Below are positions 24,989 through 34,268 of a stretch of DNA of 64,000 nt, in pieces. Source of the DNA: Clostridium_AM sp963780135 (GTDB taxonomy: Bacteria > Bacillota > Clostridia > Clostridiales > Clostridiaceae); assembly GCA_963780135.1 (NCBI GenBank), contig CAWAAR010000003.1, positions 1,054,001 through 1,118,000 on the forward strand. Reading direction: 5' to 3'. Made by a program: the position numbers and the translations under genes. Each line of letters begins with the position of its first letter. Position 1 is the stretch's first letter. The notes beneath the pieces are model-generated. The model was not told the DNA's origin, made no database searches, and saw only the letters and a program-made list of their open reading frames with translations.

Positions 24989-27070
24989 ATGAAAAAAAGT
25001 ATAAATGGAAACAATTTTATAAATAGGATAAAAAGTATTGATTTTAATTTTATAACTAGTGTTGGTTTTAAGATAGTATTCCAAATAACTATTTTACTTA
25101 TAACAGTTTGCGGAATTTTAGGAGTTGTTTCATATTGTAGTTCATACAAAACATTAGAAAATACTATTACATCTTCTTTAGAATCTAGAACTTATGATGG
25201 GGCATCTTTAGTAGCTGCAATTATTGAACAAGACACTAGAGTTATGACTGAAATAGCCTCAAGACCAGAAATTCAATCTATGAATATGGATATACAAAGC
25301 CCAGTGCTTTTATTGGAAGCTAAAAACTTGGGATATATAAATTTAAATATACTTGAATTAGATGGCACAATACATTTTCAAGGGGGAGGAAAATCCAAAA
25401 TAGATCTCTCTGATAATTTATTAAATGATTTGTACTTAAAAGAAGCACTAAAAGGGAAAGTATCTATATCTGATCCAGTTACCAATATAGAGGGAGAACA
25501 AATCATAGCTATAGCAGTGCCAATAAAAAACAAAAATAGCGAAATAATAGGCGTTTTATTTTCTAACATGACTACTAAAAAATTAAATGAAATAGTTCAA
25601 AAAACAAAAGTAGGTAAAAGTGGATATAGTTTTATAATAAATAAGGAAGGTACCAAAGTTGCACACAAAGATTTAAAGTTAGTTTTAAACAAAGATAATA
25701 CGCTTAAAAATGTAGCCAAAGATAAAAGTTTAATAGAATTAGCAAAATTAGAAAGTAAGATGGTGAAGTTAGAAAAAGGACATGGGTATTATATGAAAGA
25801 TCATGAAGAAATGTTCATGGCGTATGCTCCAGTTCCAAATACAGAATGGTCTATGGCATTAACTATACCTAAAGATGAAATATTTAATGAAGCAAATACA
25901 TTAAAATATAAATTTATAATTATGACGATTTTATTTATATTAATTGGTATGGTGGTAGGCTTTATAATATCAAGAGGGATAAAGCGTCCATTGTTAAAAA
26001 TAAAAAAATATGCAGAAGAATTATCAAACTGTAATTTAAGTCATAGAATAAATATTAAAAGAAAAGATGAATTTGGACAAACAGCCATTGCATTAAATGC
26101 AGCTATAAATAGTGTTGAGAAACTTATATACTCAGTAAAAAGAGATAGTAAAGACACTTTAAATTCTACTAATGATATAAATAATATGTTTAAAAAAGTA
26201 CATAAAAATGTAGAGAATGTTTCTTATATATCTGATAAAATTTCTGCTAATATGCAAGAAGCTTCTGCATATATTGAAGAAGTGGCTTGTAAATCTTTAA
26301 ATATAAAAAACGAAATAAATAATACATTAGCACAAGCCAAGAATGGTTTAGAAGTTGCTAATAGTATAAGAAATAAGGCAAATTCAATGAAGAATGAAAC
26401 AGAAGGTTCTAGAACTAAAATTTTAGATATTTATTTTGAATCAAAAGAAAGATTAAATGGTGCATTGCAGGATACAAAAGTTGTTAAAAATGTTTCTCAA
26501 ATGGCACAAGTAATAATGGATATATCTAAAAAAACAAATTTATTGGCTTTAAATGCGGCAATTGAAGCTGCAAGGGCAGGTGAACATGGAAAAGGATTTT
26601 CAATAGTAGCAGATGAAATAAGAGCATTAGCAGAACAATCTGCCGGTGTTGTTCAAGATATACAGGAAAATGTAAAAGGTGTTTTAAACTCAGTAGAAAA
26701 GCTTTCTGATTCTTCTAAATTTATCTTAAATGTTATGGATAATGAGGTATTGAAGAATTATAATAAGATTATAGTTGTAAGTGAAGATTATAAAGAAGAT
26801 GGAAATAAATTTAAAAATATTATAGAAAAGTTCAACTTGCTATTACAAAATGTTTATATATCAATAGAAGAAATGACAGTAAACATGAAAACTTTAACAG
26901 GCTCCGTCAGTGAATGTGCAATGGCATCAACTAATATTGCAGACAATATAGGAGGATTGAGAGAAGAAAATCAATATATATCTGTTAAATCAACTAAAAA
27001 TGCAGAAGCAGCAGAAGAATTATTACAACTAATAAGTGAATTTAAAATCAAATTATGTAAAGAATCTTAG
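24989..27070 (+). CDS. Methyl-accepting chemotaxis protein with Cache sensor
   Basis: 693 residues. Short cytoplasmic N terminus, membrane helix near 28-50, extracellular double-Cache-type domain (about 55-305; DPVTNIEGEQIIAIAVPI, GKSGYSFIINKEG), second helix near 310-330, HAMP (331-385), then the coiled signalling domain with its tip KTNLLALNAAIEAARAGEHG near residue 520. It senses an external small molecule and signals to CheA. ACTAGGAGGAG precedes the ATG. The last third is slightly irregular, as in clostridial receptors with a short 24H-type bundle. Ligand unknown. Confidence 0.93.
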   Translation: MKKSINGNNFINRIKSIDFNFITSVGFKIVFQITILLITVCGILGVVSYCSSYKTLENTITSSLESRTYDGASLVAAIIEQDTRVMTEIASRPEIQSMNMDIQSPVLLLEAKNLGYINLNILELDGTIHFQGGGKSKIDLSDNLLNDLYLKEALKGKVSISDPVTNIEGEQIIAIAVPIKNKNSEIIGVLFSNMTTKKLNEIVQKTKVGKSGYSFIINKEGTKVAHKDLKLVLNKDNTLKNVAKDKSLIELAKLESKMVKLEKGHGYYMKDHEEMFMAYAPVPNTEWSMALTIPKDEIFNEANTLKYKFIIMTILFILIGMVVGFIISRGIKRPLLKIKKYAEELSNCNLSHRINIKRKDEFGQTAIALNAAINSVEKLIYSVKRDSKDTLNSTNDINNMFKKVHKNVENVSYISDKISANMQEASAYIEEVACKSLNIKNEINNTLAQAKNGLEVANSIRNKANSMKNETEGSRTKILDIYFESKERLNGALQDTKVVKNVSQMAQVIMDISKKTNLLALNAAIEAARAGEHGKGFSIVADEIRALAEQSAGVVQDIQENVKGVLNSVEKLSDSSKFILNVMDNEVLKNYNKIIVVSEDYKEDGNKFKNIIEKFNLLLQNVYISIEEMTVNMKTLTGSVSECAMASTNIADNIGGLREENQYISVKSTKNAEAAEELLQLISEFKIKLCKES

Positions 27071-27125
27071 GTAGTGGTATAATAATACAAGTGTAATTTT
27101 ATACTAAAGGAGTGAAGGTTCAAAA

Positions 27126-27869
27126 GTGGAAAGTTTAACAGGAAAAGTAGCAGTGGTTACAGGTGCTTCTAGAGGAATAGGAAAAAGTATAGCATTAGAA
27201 ATAGTTAAAGCAGGGGCTGCTGTAGTAATAAATTATAGAGTTAATGAAAAAGAGGCATTAAAAACTTTAGAGGAAATTGAAAAAATTGGTGGCATTGCAA
27301 TTTTAATTAAAGCAGATGTAAGTCAATATAATGAGACTAAAATTCTTATAAATAAAACAATAGAACATTTTGGAAAGATAGATATATTGGTTAATAATGC
27401 AGGAATATCACAAGTAGGTCTTTTTATGGATATGGATGAAAAACAATGGGAAAAAATTATTAATGTCAATTTAAATGGAGTTATTAATTGTTCACATAGT
27501 GTACTTCCTTATATGGTAAGCAAAAAGATGGGTTGTATAATAAATATATCATCTATGTGGGGAAATACTGGAGCTTCTTGTGAGGCTATATATTCTGCTT
27601 CAAAAGGAGCTGTAAATTTATTTACAAAGTCACTAGCAAAAGAGATGGCGCCTTCTAATATAAGAGTAAATGCGGTAGCTCCAGGAGTTATAAACACAGA
27701 AATGAATAGCTGGCTTAGCAAAGAAGAGAGAGAAGAATTAGAAGGTGAAATTCCTATGGGTAAGTTTGGAGAAGGTGAGGATATAGGTAAAACTGTAGTA
27801 TTTTTATGCAGCGATGCTGCAAAATATATTACAGCGCAAGTGATATCTGTAGATGGAGGAATAAATTAA
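27126..27869 (+). CDS. Short-chain dehydrogenase/reductase (FabG-like)
   Basis: 247-residue Rossmann oxidoreductase. NAD(P) motif TGASRGIG at residues 12-19, NNAG near residue 89, catalytic Ser in INISSMWG, and YSASKGA (Tyr-x-x-x-Lys) near residue 157. VNAVAPGVINTEM and C-terminal SVDGGIN are typical of FabG-type 3-oxoacyl-ACP reductases. No fatty acid genes are nearby, so it could act on another substrate. The GTG start at 27126 has AAAGGAGTGAAGG upstream. It is 55 bases after the chemoreceptor gene. A DnaA-box-like array follows. Confidence 0.9.
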   Translation: MESLTGKVAVVTGASRGIGKSIALEIVKAGAAVVINYRVNEKEALKTLEEIEKIGGIAILIKADVSQYNETKILINKTIEHFGKIDILVNNAGISQVGLFMDMDEKQWEKIINVNLNGVINCSHSVLPYMVSKKMGCIINISSMWGNTGASCEAIYSASKGAVNLFTKSLAKEMAPSNIRVNAVAPGVINTEMNSWLSKEEREELEGEIPMGKFGEGEDIGKTVVFLCSDAAKYITAQVISVDGGIN

Positions 27870-27895
27870 AAAATTGTTTTTAAATAATAAACAGT

Positions 27896-27938
27896 TTATA
27901 TACAGTTTATGTACAAGTTATCCACAGAATTATCCACA
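27896..27938 (+). repeat. Array of four DnaA-box-like 9-mers
   Basis: TTATATACA (27896-27904), TTATGTACA (27907-27915), TTATCCACA (27918-27926) and TTATCCACA (27930-27938) lie in the same direction with starts 11, 11 and 12 bp apart. The last two are perfect matches to the DnaA box TTATNCACA; the first two differ by one base. No dnaA or dnaN gene is in the window. Confidence 0.7.
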
Positions 27939-28133
27939 GCCTGTGCATTAATAATTGAATAGTTAAAAATTTTGATAAATAACAAGTATTCAAAAAACTT
28001 TATTTTTAATAAATATATAAAATTGTAGAAGAAATAGACGATAAATAAATGTGTTTACTAAAATTAGATTTCTTGCTTAAATATTAAAAAAGGAATCTCA
28101 AAAGATAATCATTACATGAGAGATGGGTAAAAT

Positions 28134-28976
28134 ATGGATAAAATAATAATATTAGATGATATGGTTTATATAAGGTATAGAGTAAAACAATTATTAGAAG
28201 AGCAAGGTATAGAAGTTTATGAAGCTGCTACATCTTTTGACTTTTTTAACAAGCTCTATGATAAAAAGAGTGAAATAAATTTGATAATATTGGAAATAGG
28301 ATTAAGTAGTGAAGATGGTTTTGAGATTCTAAAAAGAATTAGGGGAAGAGAACTTAATATTCCTATAATGATATTAACAAAATTGAACACAAGAGCTGAT
28401 TTTATAAAATGCATAAAAGAAGGAACTAGTGAATATATTTTAAAACCATTTAATAACAAAATGCTTATAGAAAGAATAAATAAATTAATAAAATCTCATA
28501 AAGTAGATGAAAAGCCTGGAGAAATTGTTTATTTAAATTTCCAAGAATATATGATAAAACAAATAAATAAAGCAAAAGAAAACGGAACAAAAGTTTCATT
28601 TATGATGGCTAGTTTGATAAAAGCAAATGCTACTTCAGAAGGAGAAAAAATTGATATTAAGGATACTTATTTAATTTTAACAGACTTATTATATGAGGAG
28701 TTAAAAGGATTATTTAAAACTCCAAATTTGTTTGTAAAATATGGATTTTCCACATTTATAGGAATATTCCCTGAATGTGACAATGATTCTATAATTAAAA
28801 TAGAAGAAAGTATACAAAAAAAATATAAAAAAATTAAAGGTAATAATGAAAGATATAAGGATTATAGTATAGAGTGTGTTTTTGTTACTTATCCTGAGGA
28901 TGGGCATGAAAAGCAAGAACTATTAGATAATTTAATGGCAAATATGAAGGAAAAAATTGATAATAATATTAAATAA
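28134..28976 (+). CDS. Response regulator with altered phospho-site and degenerate GGDEF-like domain
   Basis: 280 residues. Residues 1-120 are a receiver: acidic pair DD at 8-9, Lys in EYILKPF near residue 105, Thr in MILTKLN. The phosphoacceptor position is Glu54 (LIILEIGLSSEDGFE), where Asp is normal, so phosphorylation is unlikely and the domain may be locked. Residues 135-275 have the outline of a GGDEF domain, but the signature is reduced to KYGFSTFIGIFPE, so no cyclase activity is expected. No kinase gene is adjacent. The DnaA-box-like array lies about 200 bases upstream. A weak GAGAGATGGG site precedes the ATG. Confidence 0.8.
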   Translation: MDKIIILDDMVYIRYRVKQLLEEQGIEVYEAATSFDFFNKLYDKKSEINLIILEIGLSSEDGFEILKRIRGRELNIPIMILTKLNTRADFIKCIKEGTSEYILKPFNNKMLIERINKLIKSHKVDEKPGEIVYLNFQEYMIKQINKAKENGTKVSFMMASLIKANATSEGEKIDIKDTYLILTDLLYEELKGLFKTPNLFVKYGFSTFIGIFPECDNDSIIKIEESIQKKYKKIKGNNERYKDYSIECVFVTYPEDGHEKQELLDNLMANMKEKIDNNIK

Positions 28977-29146
28977 AGATTGTGAAAAACCAACTATAAT
29001 TGCTTGTAAAAGTGGGGAAGAAATAATAAGTCCATTATTTACAATAAAATAATTATAGCAATAGGCTAGCTTTTTTGTAGAATTTGTTTTATGATAATGA
29101 CATAATTATCTGATAAATAAGATTGTTTTAAGAAGGAGTTGGCATT

Positions 29147-29515
29147 ATGATACATTCATTAATTTTTGGCTTAGTAACATTAGGTTTTGGTATAGTACCT
29201 AAAATCGTAAGACCAAAGAAAATTAATTCTTGGTATGGATATCGAACAGTTACATCTATGAAGAATCAGGAGACTTGGGATGAAGGAAATAAATATTCAT
29301 CAACCCAATATATTATAGCAGGAGTCATTTTATTGATTATAGGAAGAATTTCATATGCTATTGTTGCTAATAAACCATACTTAGCTCCACTTATAGCATT
29401 TATTCCTGTATTGATGCTAACAGTATTTACAACTGAAAAGCATCTAAAAAAGGTTTTTGATAGTAATGGAATGAGGATCAATAGCATGGGTAAATTAAAA
29501 GAAAAAGGCATCTAA
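29147..29515 (+). CDS. SdpI-family membrane protein
   Basis: 122-residue membrane protein with three hydrophobic segments and the SdpI/YhfL pattern RPKKINSWYGYRTVTSMKNQ followed by WDEGNKYS. SdpI itself is the immunity protein against the SdpC killing factor in Bacillus, but most members of this family have no known toxin partner, and no sdpC-like gene is visible here. AGAAGGAG precedes the ATG. A strong terminator overlaps the stop. A GntR regulator and a DUF1648 protein, another SdpI-related family, follow on the same strand. Confidence 0.88.
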   Translation: MIHSLIFGLVTLGFGIVPKIVRPKKINSWYGYRTVTSMKNQETWDEGNKYSSTQYIIAGVILLIIGRISYAIVANKPYLAPLIAFIPVLMLTVFTTEKHLKKVFDSNGMRINSMGKLKEKGI

Positions 29516-29572
29516 CAATAAAAAGATAAAGATTAGTAATGAATTTTGCTAATCTTTATCTTTTTTATTGTT
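29514..29572 (+). terminator. Terminator after the SdpI-family gene
   Basis: AACAATAAAAAGATAAAGATTAG pairs almost perfectly with its reverse complement over about 22 bp; the loop is TAATGAATTTTG. Confidence 0.9.
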
Positions 29573-29669
29573 AGAATGTTGACATACTGTTATATTTGTT
29601 ATACTATAAATATAACAAAATGCAATTTGATCCGTATGTTATTATGCCTAAATGTGGAGGTGAAATAGA

Positions 29670-30044
29670 ATGCTAATAAAAATAGATTTTGAGTCAGATA
29701 CACCTATATATATGCAGTTAAAAAAAGAAATTATACAGGGGATAGCAAAAGGTGATTTTAAAGAAGGAGATAGTCTTCCTTCGGTAAGGCAAATGGCAGA
29801 GGACATAGGTATAAATATGCATACTGTTAACAAAGCATATAATATGCTTAAAATGGATAGTTTTATAACTATAGATAGAAGAAAAGGGGCTATAATAAAT
29901 AAATCTTTTTCTATATATTCAAAAGAATATATAGAAAATTTAAAAGAAGAAATGAGATATATTATAGCAGAAGCTTATTCTAAAGGTGTGAAAGAAAAAG
30001 AATTTCTAAATATTTGTGAAGAAGTATTTAAGGAATATTTATAG
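29670..30044 (+). CDS. GntR-family transcriptional regulator (YtrA type)
   Basis: 124 residues: a winged-helix DNA-binding domain (PIYMQLKKEIIQGIAKGDF, LPSVRQMAEDIGINMHTVNK near residues 10-65) followed by a short helical tail without effector domain, as in the YtrA subfamily. Such regulators usually repress their own operon, here probably the DUF1648 gene 45 bases downstream. TGGAGGTG precedes the ATG. Confidence 0.9.
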   Translation: MLIKIDFESDTPIYMQLKKEIIQGIAKGDFKEGDSLPSVRQMAEDIGINMHTVNKAYNMLKMDSFITIDRRKGAIINKSFSIYSKEYIENLKEEMRYIIAEAYSKGVKEKEFLNICEEVFKEYL

Positions 30045-30089
30045 TAATAATAGTTTCTAAAATTAATTTTAAAATTTGGAGGAAAAAAG

Positions 30090-31217
30090 ATGACTGATAA
30101 AATCATACCATCAATGTCAATAATATCTATTATAGTTATAGTATTTATAACTCAAATTCTAACGCCTAAGCTTAGTAGAAAGGAAATATATTTTGGAGTA
30201 AGAATATCAAAAAATGAAATAAAAAATGAAAAGTATGAAAAAATTTATAAACAATATGTAAGAAACAATATAATAGTTTCAATTCCATATGTAATTATAG
30301 TATTTTTATTATCATATTATTTTAGTGATTCTTTAAAAAAGTTAAATGCAATATTAATAATAGCATATTTAATATTAAGTTTTTTTGTTTATTCTATTGC
30401 TAATAAAAAAGTGAAAGAAATTAAAACCCAAAGTAAATCTAATTTTAAGAAATCTAAGAAGTCCGTGGTAGTAATTGATACTGATTTTACTAAAGAAAAA
30501 GGTATGTTAGCCTCACCTTGGTGGTTTCTAATACCGTTAGTTATTATAGCTATAAATGTGTATATAGGATATAAAGTTTATGGTAGACTTCCAGATGTTG
30601 TACCAACTCATTGGAATGCTGCAGGCCAAGCAGATTCATGGACAAAAAGGTCCTATAAAGTTGTTTTCCAAATGCCTGCAGTTCAGCTTTTTATGACTGC
30701 AATTATGTTTTTTAGTTATAAAATTATTGGTTGGTCCAAGCAACAAATAAATGCTTCTAAACCTAAAGAGTCCAAAGAAAGAAATAAAATATTTAGGTAT
30801 AGATGGTCTGTATATATGATAATAATGTGTATTGTTATGATTATTTTCTTTACTTTTGGAAATTTGAGTATGCTTCAAGTTATAAATATGAGCAGCAAGA
30901 GTACAATGATATTTATATTTGCAGTAACATTACTTATGGTATTTAGCAGTGTATTTATGGCTGTGAAAACAGGACAGGGTGGAAGTAGAATTAATATTGA
31001 AAATAAAGAAGTTGAAAATTTAAAGGTACAGGACAGAGATGATGATAAATACTGGAAGTTTGCTAATATTATTTATGTAAATAAAGATGATCCATCTGTT
31101 TTTGTAGAAAAAAGATTTGGTATAGGATGGACTGTGAATTTTGGAAGCACCAAAAGCATAGTAATTATTATTGTATTCATAATTTTACTTATTGCAATAC
31201 CAATATTAACTCGTTAA
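30090..31217 (+). CDS. DUF1648 / DUF5808-type membrane protein
   Basis: 375 residues with about seven hydrophobic segments. A central DUF1648 block, YGRLPDVVPTHWNAAGQADS, lies near residues 165-185, and a C-terminal DUF5808-like block, KYWKFANIIYVNKDDPSVFV, near 315-350. The SdpI family often carries the same DUF1648 block, so this protein and the SdpI-like gene upstream are probably related in function; known relatives have been linked to cell-envelope immunity or signalling. TTTGGAGG precedes the ATG. Cotranscription with the GntR gene is likely. Confidence 0.82.
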   Translation: MTDKIIPSMSIISIIVIVFITQILTPKLSRKEIYFGVRISKNEIKNEKYEKIYKQYVRNNIIVSIPYVIIVFLLSYYFSDSLKKLNAILIIAYLILSFFVYSIANKKVKEIKTQSKSNFKKSKKSVVVIDTDFTKEKGMLASPWWFLIPLVIIAINVYIGYKVYGRLPDVVPTHWNAAGQADSWTKRSYKVVFQMPAVQLFMTAIMFFSYKIIGWSKQQINASKPKESKERNKIFRYRWSVYMIIMCIVMIIFFTFGNLSMLQVINMSSKSTMIFIFAVTLLMVFSSVFMAVKTGQGGSRINIENKEVENLKVQDRDDDKYWKFANIIYVNKDDPSVFVEKRFGIGWTVNFGSTKSIVIIIVFIILLIAIPILTR

Positions 31218-31230
31218 TGAAAAAATAATC

Positions 31231-31352
31231 AATGCGACGCATTTTTTTCAGAGGACAGAGGACAATTAACAGAGGACAGTGAAGGAGGATTTTTCTCCGT
31301 CACTGTCCTCTGTCAATTGTCCTCTCAAAAAAATTGCGTCACAATTTTTTTA
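31231..31352. repeat. Nested palindromic element (terminator-like)
   Basis: Inner arms 31257-31282 and 31300-31325 pair over 25 of 26 positions, closing on a GGAG...CTCC mini-hairpin. Outer arms around GCGACGCA (31234-31241) and TGCGTCAC (31335-31342) also pair and include T and A runs. The motif GAGGACAG occurs repeatedly. It separates two convergent genes and should end transcription from both sides. Confidence 0.85.
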
Positions 31353-32618
31353 TAATGTTACATAATCAGAATGGACAAATCCCACAGAAGAACCTGCTTT
31401 AACTTTATACCAGCGGCCGCTAGAAGAGATTATTTCAACTTTACTTCCACAAGAAAGTGCAGAAACTATTCTTCCTGTCCATGGTGCAGATCTTAAGTTT
31501 AAAGTGGAACTTTTATTACTAAGAGTTACTGTTCCAACTTTGCTATTGCTAGTGCTTTGTGTTTGTGAAGCAGCACTAGCACTTTCAGATGAAACAGAAA
31601 TGTAGTCAGAAGATACATATCCTATAGTTCCATTCGAATTCACTTTATACCATTTTCCACTGCTATCTAGTATTTGAACTTTAGCCCCAGAAGGCAAGGA
31701 ACTTATAACACTTCCTGAAGGATTACTTCTTAAATTAAGATAAGAAGATTTATTACTTAAGTTTACAATCCCAGATTTAGCTGAAGCTACTGTAGTTGGA
31801 TTGCTTACAGGAGTAACAGTATCAGGAGCAGCTGCATTAAGGCTTATATACTTAGAGCTTACATAGCCATAGGATGAGTTGTATTTAATTTTATACCAAT
31901 CACCACTAACTGCAACTATACTTACAGAACTTCCTTTTTTTAATGAACCTAGAACTTCTGAAGAACTACTAGCACTGCTTCTTACATTAAGAGTAGAACT
32001 ATAACTAGAAGTATTAACTAAACCTTTACTTGTTTTCGCTTCCTCAGAATTATCATCTTGTCCACCATTTGAATTATTTGGAGAAGGTGCTGGTGGTGGA
32101 GTTGTTGATGATATATATATATATCCCTTTAAAAATAAATTTCCTCTATTTTTAATTTCTTCTTTTGATAGAGATTTTAAACTTCCATCATAAGCACCTC
32201 TAACGTTAAAATTACCTTCGTTAAAATATACAGTATCGCCTTCTACTTTTTCTACAAAGGCAACATGGCCATAGCCTTTGTTTCCGCCACCCCAAACTAC
32301 TATGGAGTTAGCTTTAGGTTCAGCACCATAGCTATATGTTTTATCTTTTACATTAGCATACCACCAGTCTACAGCATTTCCATAAAATTCTGAAGGTAAA
32401 TTTATAGAAAGCTTTTCTAAAACTCGTCCATAAGTAAACCAAGTACACTGCCCTTTATATCCATATTTAGTGAAAATGTTTGAATTGCTAGTATAGGAGC
32501 TGTCTTGTGTATTTGGAGTTATTCCGGCAGCATGCACAGAATTATGTAATAAACATTTTGCGTTCATTAGGGAAGCAGTTATAAAAAAAGCAAAAACTAA
32601 TTTTTTCGATTTATTCAT
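31350..32618 (-). CDS. Secreted CHAP-domain cell wall hydrolase with three SH3 domains
   Basis: 422 residues. Signal peptide (residues 1-31, ending near SVHA). The CHAP domain spans about 45-175, with the catalytic Cys in GYKGQCTWFTYGR and His in GYGHVAFVEKV, and acts as an amidase or endopeptidase on peptidoglycan. Three bacterial SH3 repeats follow a Pro/Ser linker; each reads LNLRS or LNVRS, then WYKVK and GYVSSDYIS-like strands, near 200-265, 280-345 and 360-420. The ATG at 32618 has GAAAGGAAGG nine bases upstream; a start eleven codons earlier lacks a good site. It probably remodels its own wall or lyses competitors. Confidence 0.92.
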   Translation of the reverse strand: MNKSKKLVFAFFITASLMNAKCLLHNSVHAAGITPNTQDSSYTSNSNIFTKYGYKGQCTWFTYGRVLEKLSINLPSEFYGNAVDWWYANVKDKTYSYGAEPKANSIVVWGGGNKGYGHVAFVEKVEGDTVYFNEGNFNVRGAYDGSLKSLSKEEIKNRGNLFLKGYIYISSTTPPPAPSPNNSNGGQDDNSEEAKTSKGLVNTSSYSSTLNVRSSASSSSEVLGSLKKGSSVSIVAVSGDWYKIKYNSSYGYVSSKYISLNAAAPDTVTPVSNPTTVASAKSGIVNLSNKSSYLNLRSNPSGSVISSLPSGAKVQILDSSGKWYKVNSNGTIGYVSSDYISVSSESASAASQTQSTSNSKVGTVTLSNKSSTLNLRSAPWTGRIVSALSCGSKVEIISSSGRWYKVKAGSSVGFVHSDYVTL

Positions 32619-33035
32619 TATGCTACCTTCCTTTCTCAAGTTTTTAAACATATATAATCAAAAATAATATTTAATTTATATTTCAATTCAAAAACATTAT
32701 CGTATGAAATTTGAAAAAATTAATAGTTTTTTTACATATTGATATAATAAAATTATGGTTCAACCTCTATTTTTGTGAAAAAACCTAATAACTGTAAAAA
32801 TAGATTGAAAAACAATCCAATCACATTCAACTGATATGTAATAAGGTAAAATTTCAAAGGCTAACCCTAGCTTATTTTAGTCCTATATTTTTATACATAT
32901 TAAAAATATAGCACATTAAAAAAATAATAGATATCATTTTAAACTATATATTTTAAAAATAAGAAAAAGGAAGGCTGTAATACCTTCCATCTGAAGACAA
33001 TTTTAATGAATTCCATCTTCAAGTTTTATTCTTTT
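32619..33035. other. Intergenic region upstream of the CHAP gene
   Basis: No gene seen. It holds the long AT-rich leader of the leftward CHAP gene, with a possible hairpin GATTG...CAATC near 32802-32821, and the terminator of the export operon. I looked for a c-di-AMP or other riboswitch before the wall hydrolase and did not recognise one. Confidence 0.5.
32964..32988 (-). terminator. Terminator of the marR-hlyD-permease operon
   Basis: On the minus strand GGAAGG-TATTACAG-CCTTCC runs into TTTTTCTT. Confidence 0.82.
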
Positions 33036-34268
33036 CTACACTTGCACTGCATCTTCTTGTTCTAAAATATCTTCTTCTAAAATGTCTTCTTGCGAAATAT
33101 CTTCCTTTAGCAGTTTGCTATTTTTATATTTCATAAAAGCAATTTTAGCAGAATACATCGTAAGTCCTATTGGTAACCAAAATGAGCCAAACTTAAGCTC
33201 ATTTTTTAAATAAGGAAGCATAAGATCCCAGCCTAATCCTTTTAAATTTAACATCTTTAATCCTATAGTCATATGTCTGAATGGCCATAGAATATTGAGA
33301 GCCTCAGGCATTCCATTTGGCAGCAGATAATCTGGGAATATAACACCACAAGTTAGAAATATAGGTATATTTATCAAGTTAAACAATAATATAAAATGGC
33401 CAATGTTATCCATAAATGATGAAAAAACTAATCCCATAGCTGTAAGGTTAATGAAAAATAAACTCATTAAAACAATATATATTAATATATCACCGCGAAG
33501 AGGTACACAGAATAATTTATCAACAATACATAAGCAAGTGAAAATTACTATAGTACATATAGTAGAATATAGTAATATTCTTCCTATAAGACCAATTACA
33601 GCTTTTACACCTTCTTTTGAACGCATCTTAATATGTGCAAATTGCTCTTTCTTTTTCATTAGAGCAGGTACCAAAAGTACTGGTACAAAAAATCCTTGAT
33701 TAACTAAAGGTATCAAAGTATAAATTAAATATCTAAGATAACTACTTTGTGGCTCATAAAGTATACGTTCAGCATAAGAAAAGTTTAAAACAGCTTGTTT
33801 GGATTGGTATGGAACCATACCATTTCCCTGAAGAACGCTTATTTGAGCACCAGCATTTATGGTACCTAAAACCTGACTAGTGTATCCTGAAATACTGGCT
33901 TCTTTAGGAAGACTAGTTCCATCTATTAGTACTAGAGCACTAGGTGACTTTGCCAAACTTACATCTTTTTCAAAATGCTTAGGTATTATTATACCTCCAT
34001 TTACTCTGCGATCTATTATTGCTTTTTCAAGTTCAGTATCTGAATCTGCATAATAATTAACATTTAAACCTGGATTAATTTTAAGCTGTTGTACAACAGT
34101 TCTTGACAAATTTGAGTTATCTTTATCAACTACACCAAAGGGAATATTATCTATATAAGGGTTAGACATGGCATAACCAAAAATAAGTGTTGCTACAATA
34201 GTAAGTATAATAGTCTTAAGTAGGGGACTTCTTTCTTCTTTTAATATTTTAAAAAGACTCTTCATCAT
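33036..34268 (-). CDS. ABC-2 type permease (second of two)
   Basis: 410 residues. One N-terminal helix (about 17-35), a large extracytoplasmic domain (NPYIDNIPFGVVDKDNSNLS, then HFEKDVSLAKSPSALVLIDG), and five C-terminal helices: the architecture of ABC-2 export permeases of the YhhJ/YbhR type. The C-terminal tail is acidic, with LEEDILEQED repeats. Its start overlaps the previous stop as ATGA and GAGGTG lies upstream. No ATPase gene is in this operon, so it either borrows one or works as a YhgE-like proton-driven exporter. Confidence 0.87.
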   Translation of the reverse strand: MMKSLFKILKEERSPLLKTIILTIVATLIFGYAMSNPYIDNIPFGVVDKDNSNLSRTVVQQLKINPGLNVNYYADSDTELEKAIIDRRVNGGIIIPKHFEKDVSLAKSPSALVLIDGTSLPKEASISGYTSQVLGTINAGAQISVLQGNGMVPYQSKQAVLNFSYAERILYEPQSSYLRYLIYTLIPLVNQGFFVPVLLVPALMKKKEQFAHIKMRSKEGVKAVIGLIGRILLYSTICTIVIFTCLCIVDKLFCVPLRGDILIYIVLMSLFFINLTAMGLVFSSFMDNIGHFILLFNLINIPIFLTCGVIFPDYLLPNGMPEALNILWPFRHMTIGLKMLNLKGLGWDLMLPYLKNELKFGSFWLPIGLTMYSAKIAFMKYKNSKLLKEDISQEDILEEDILEQEDAVQV

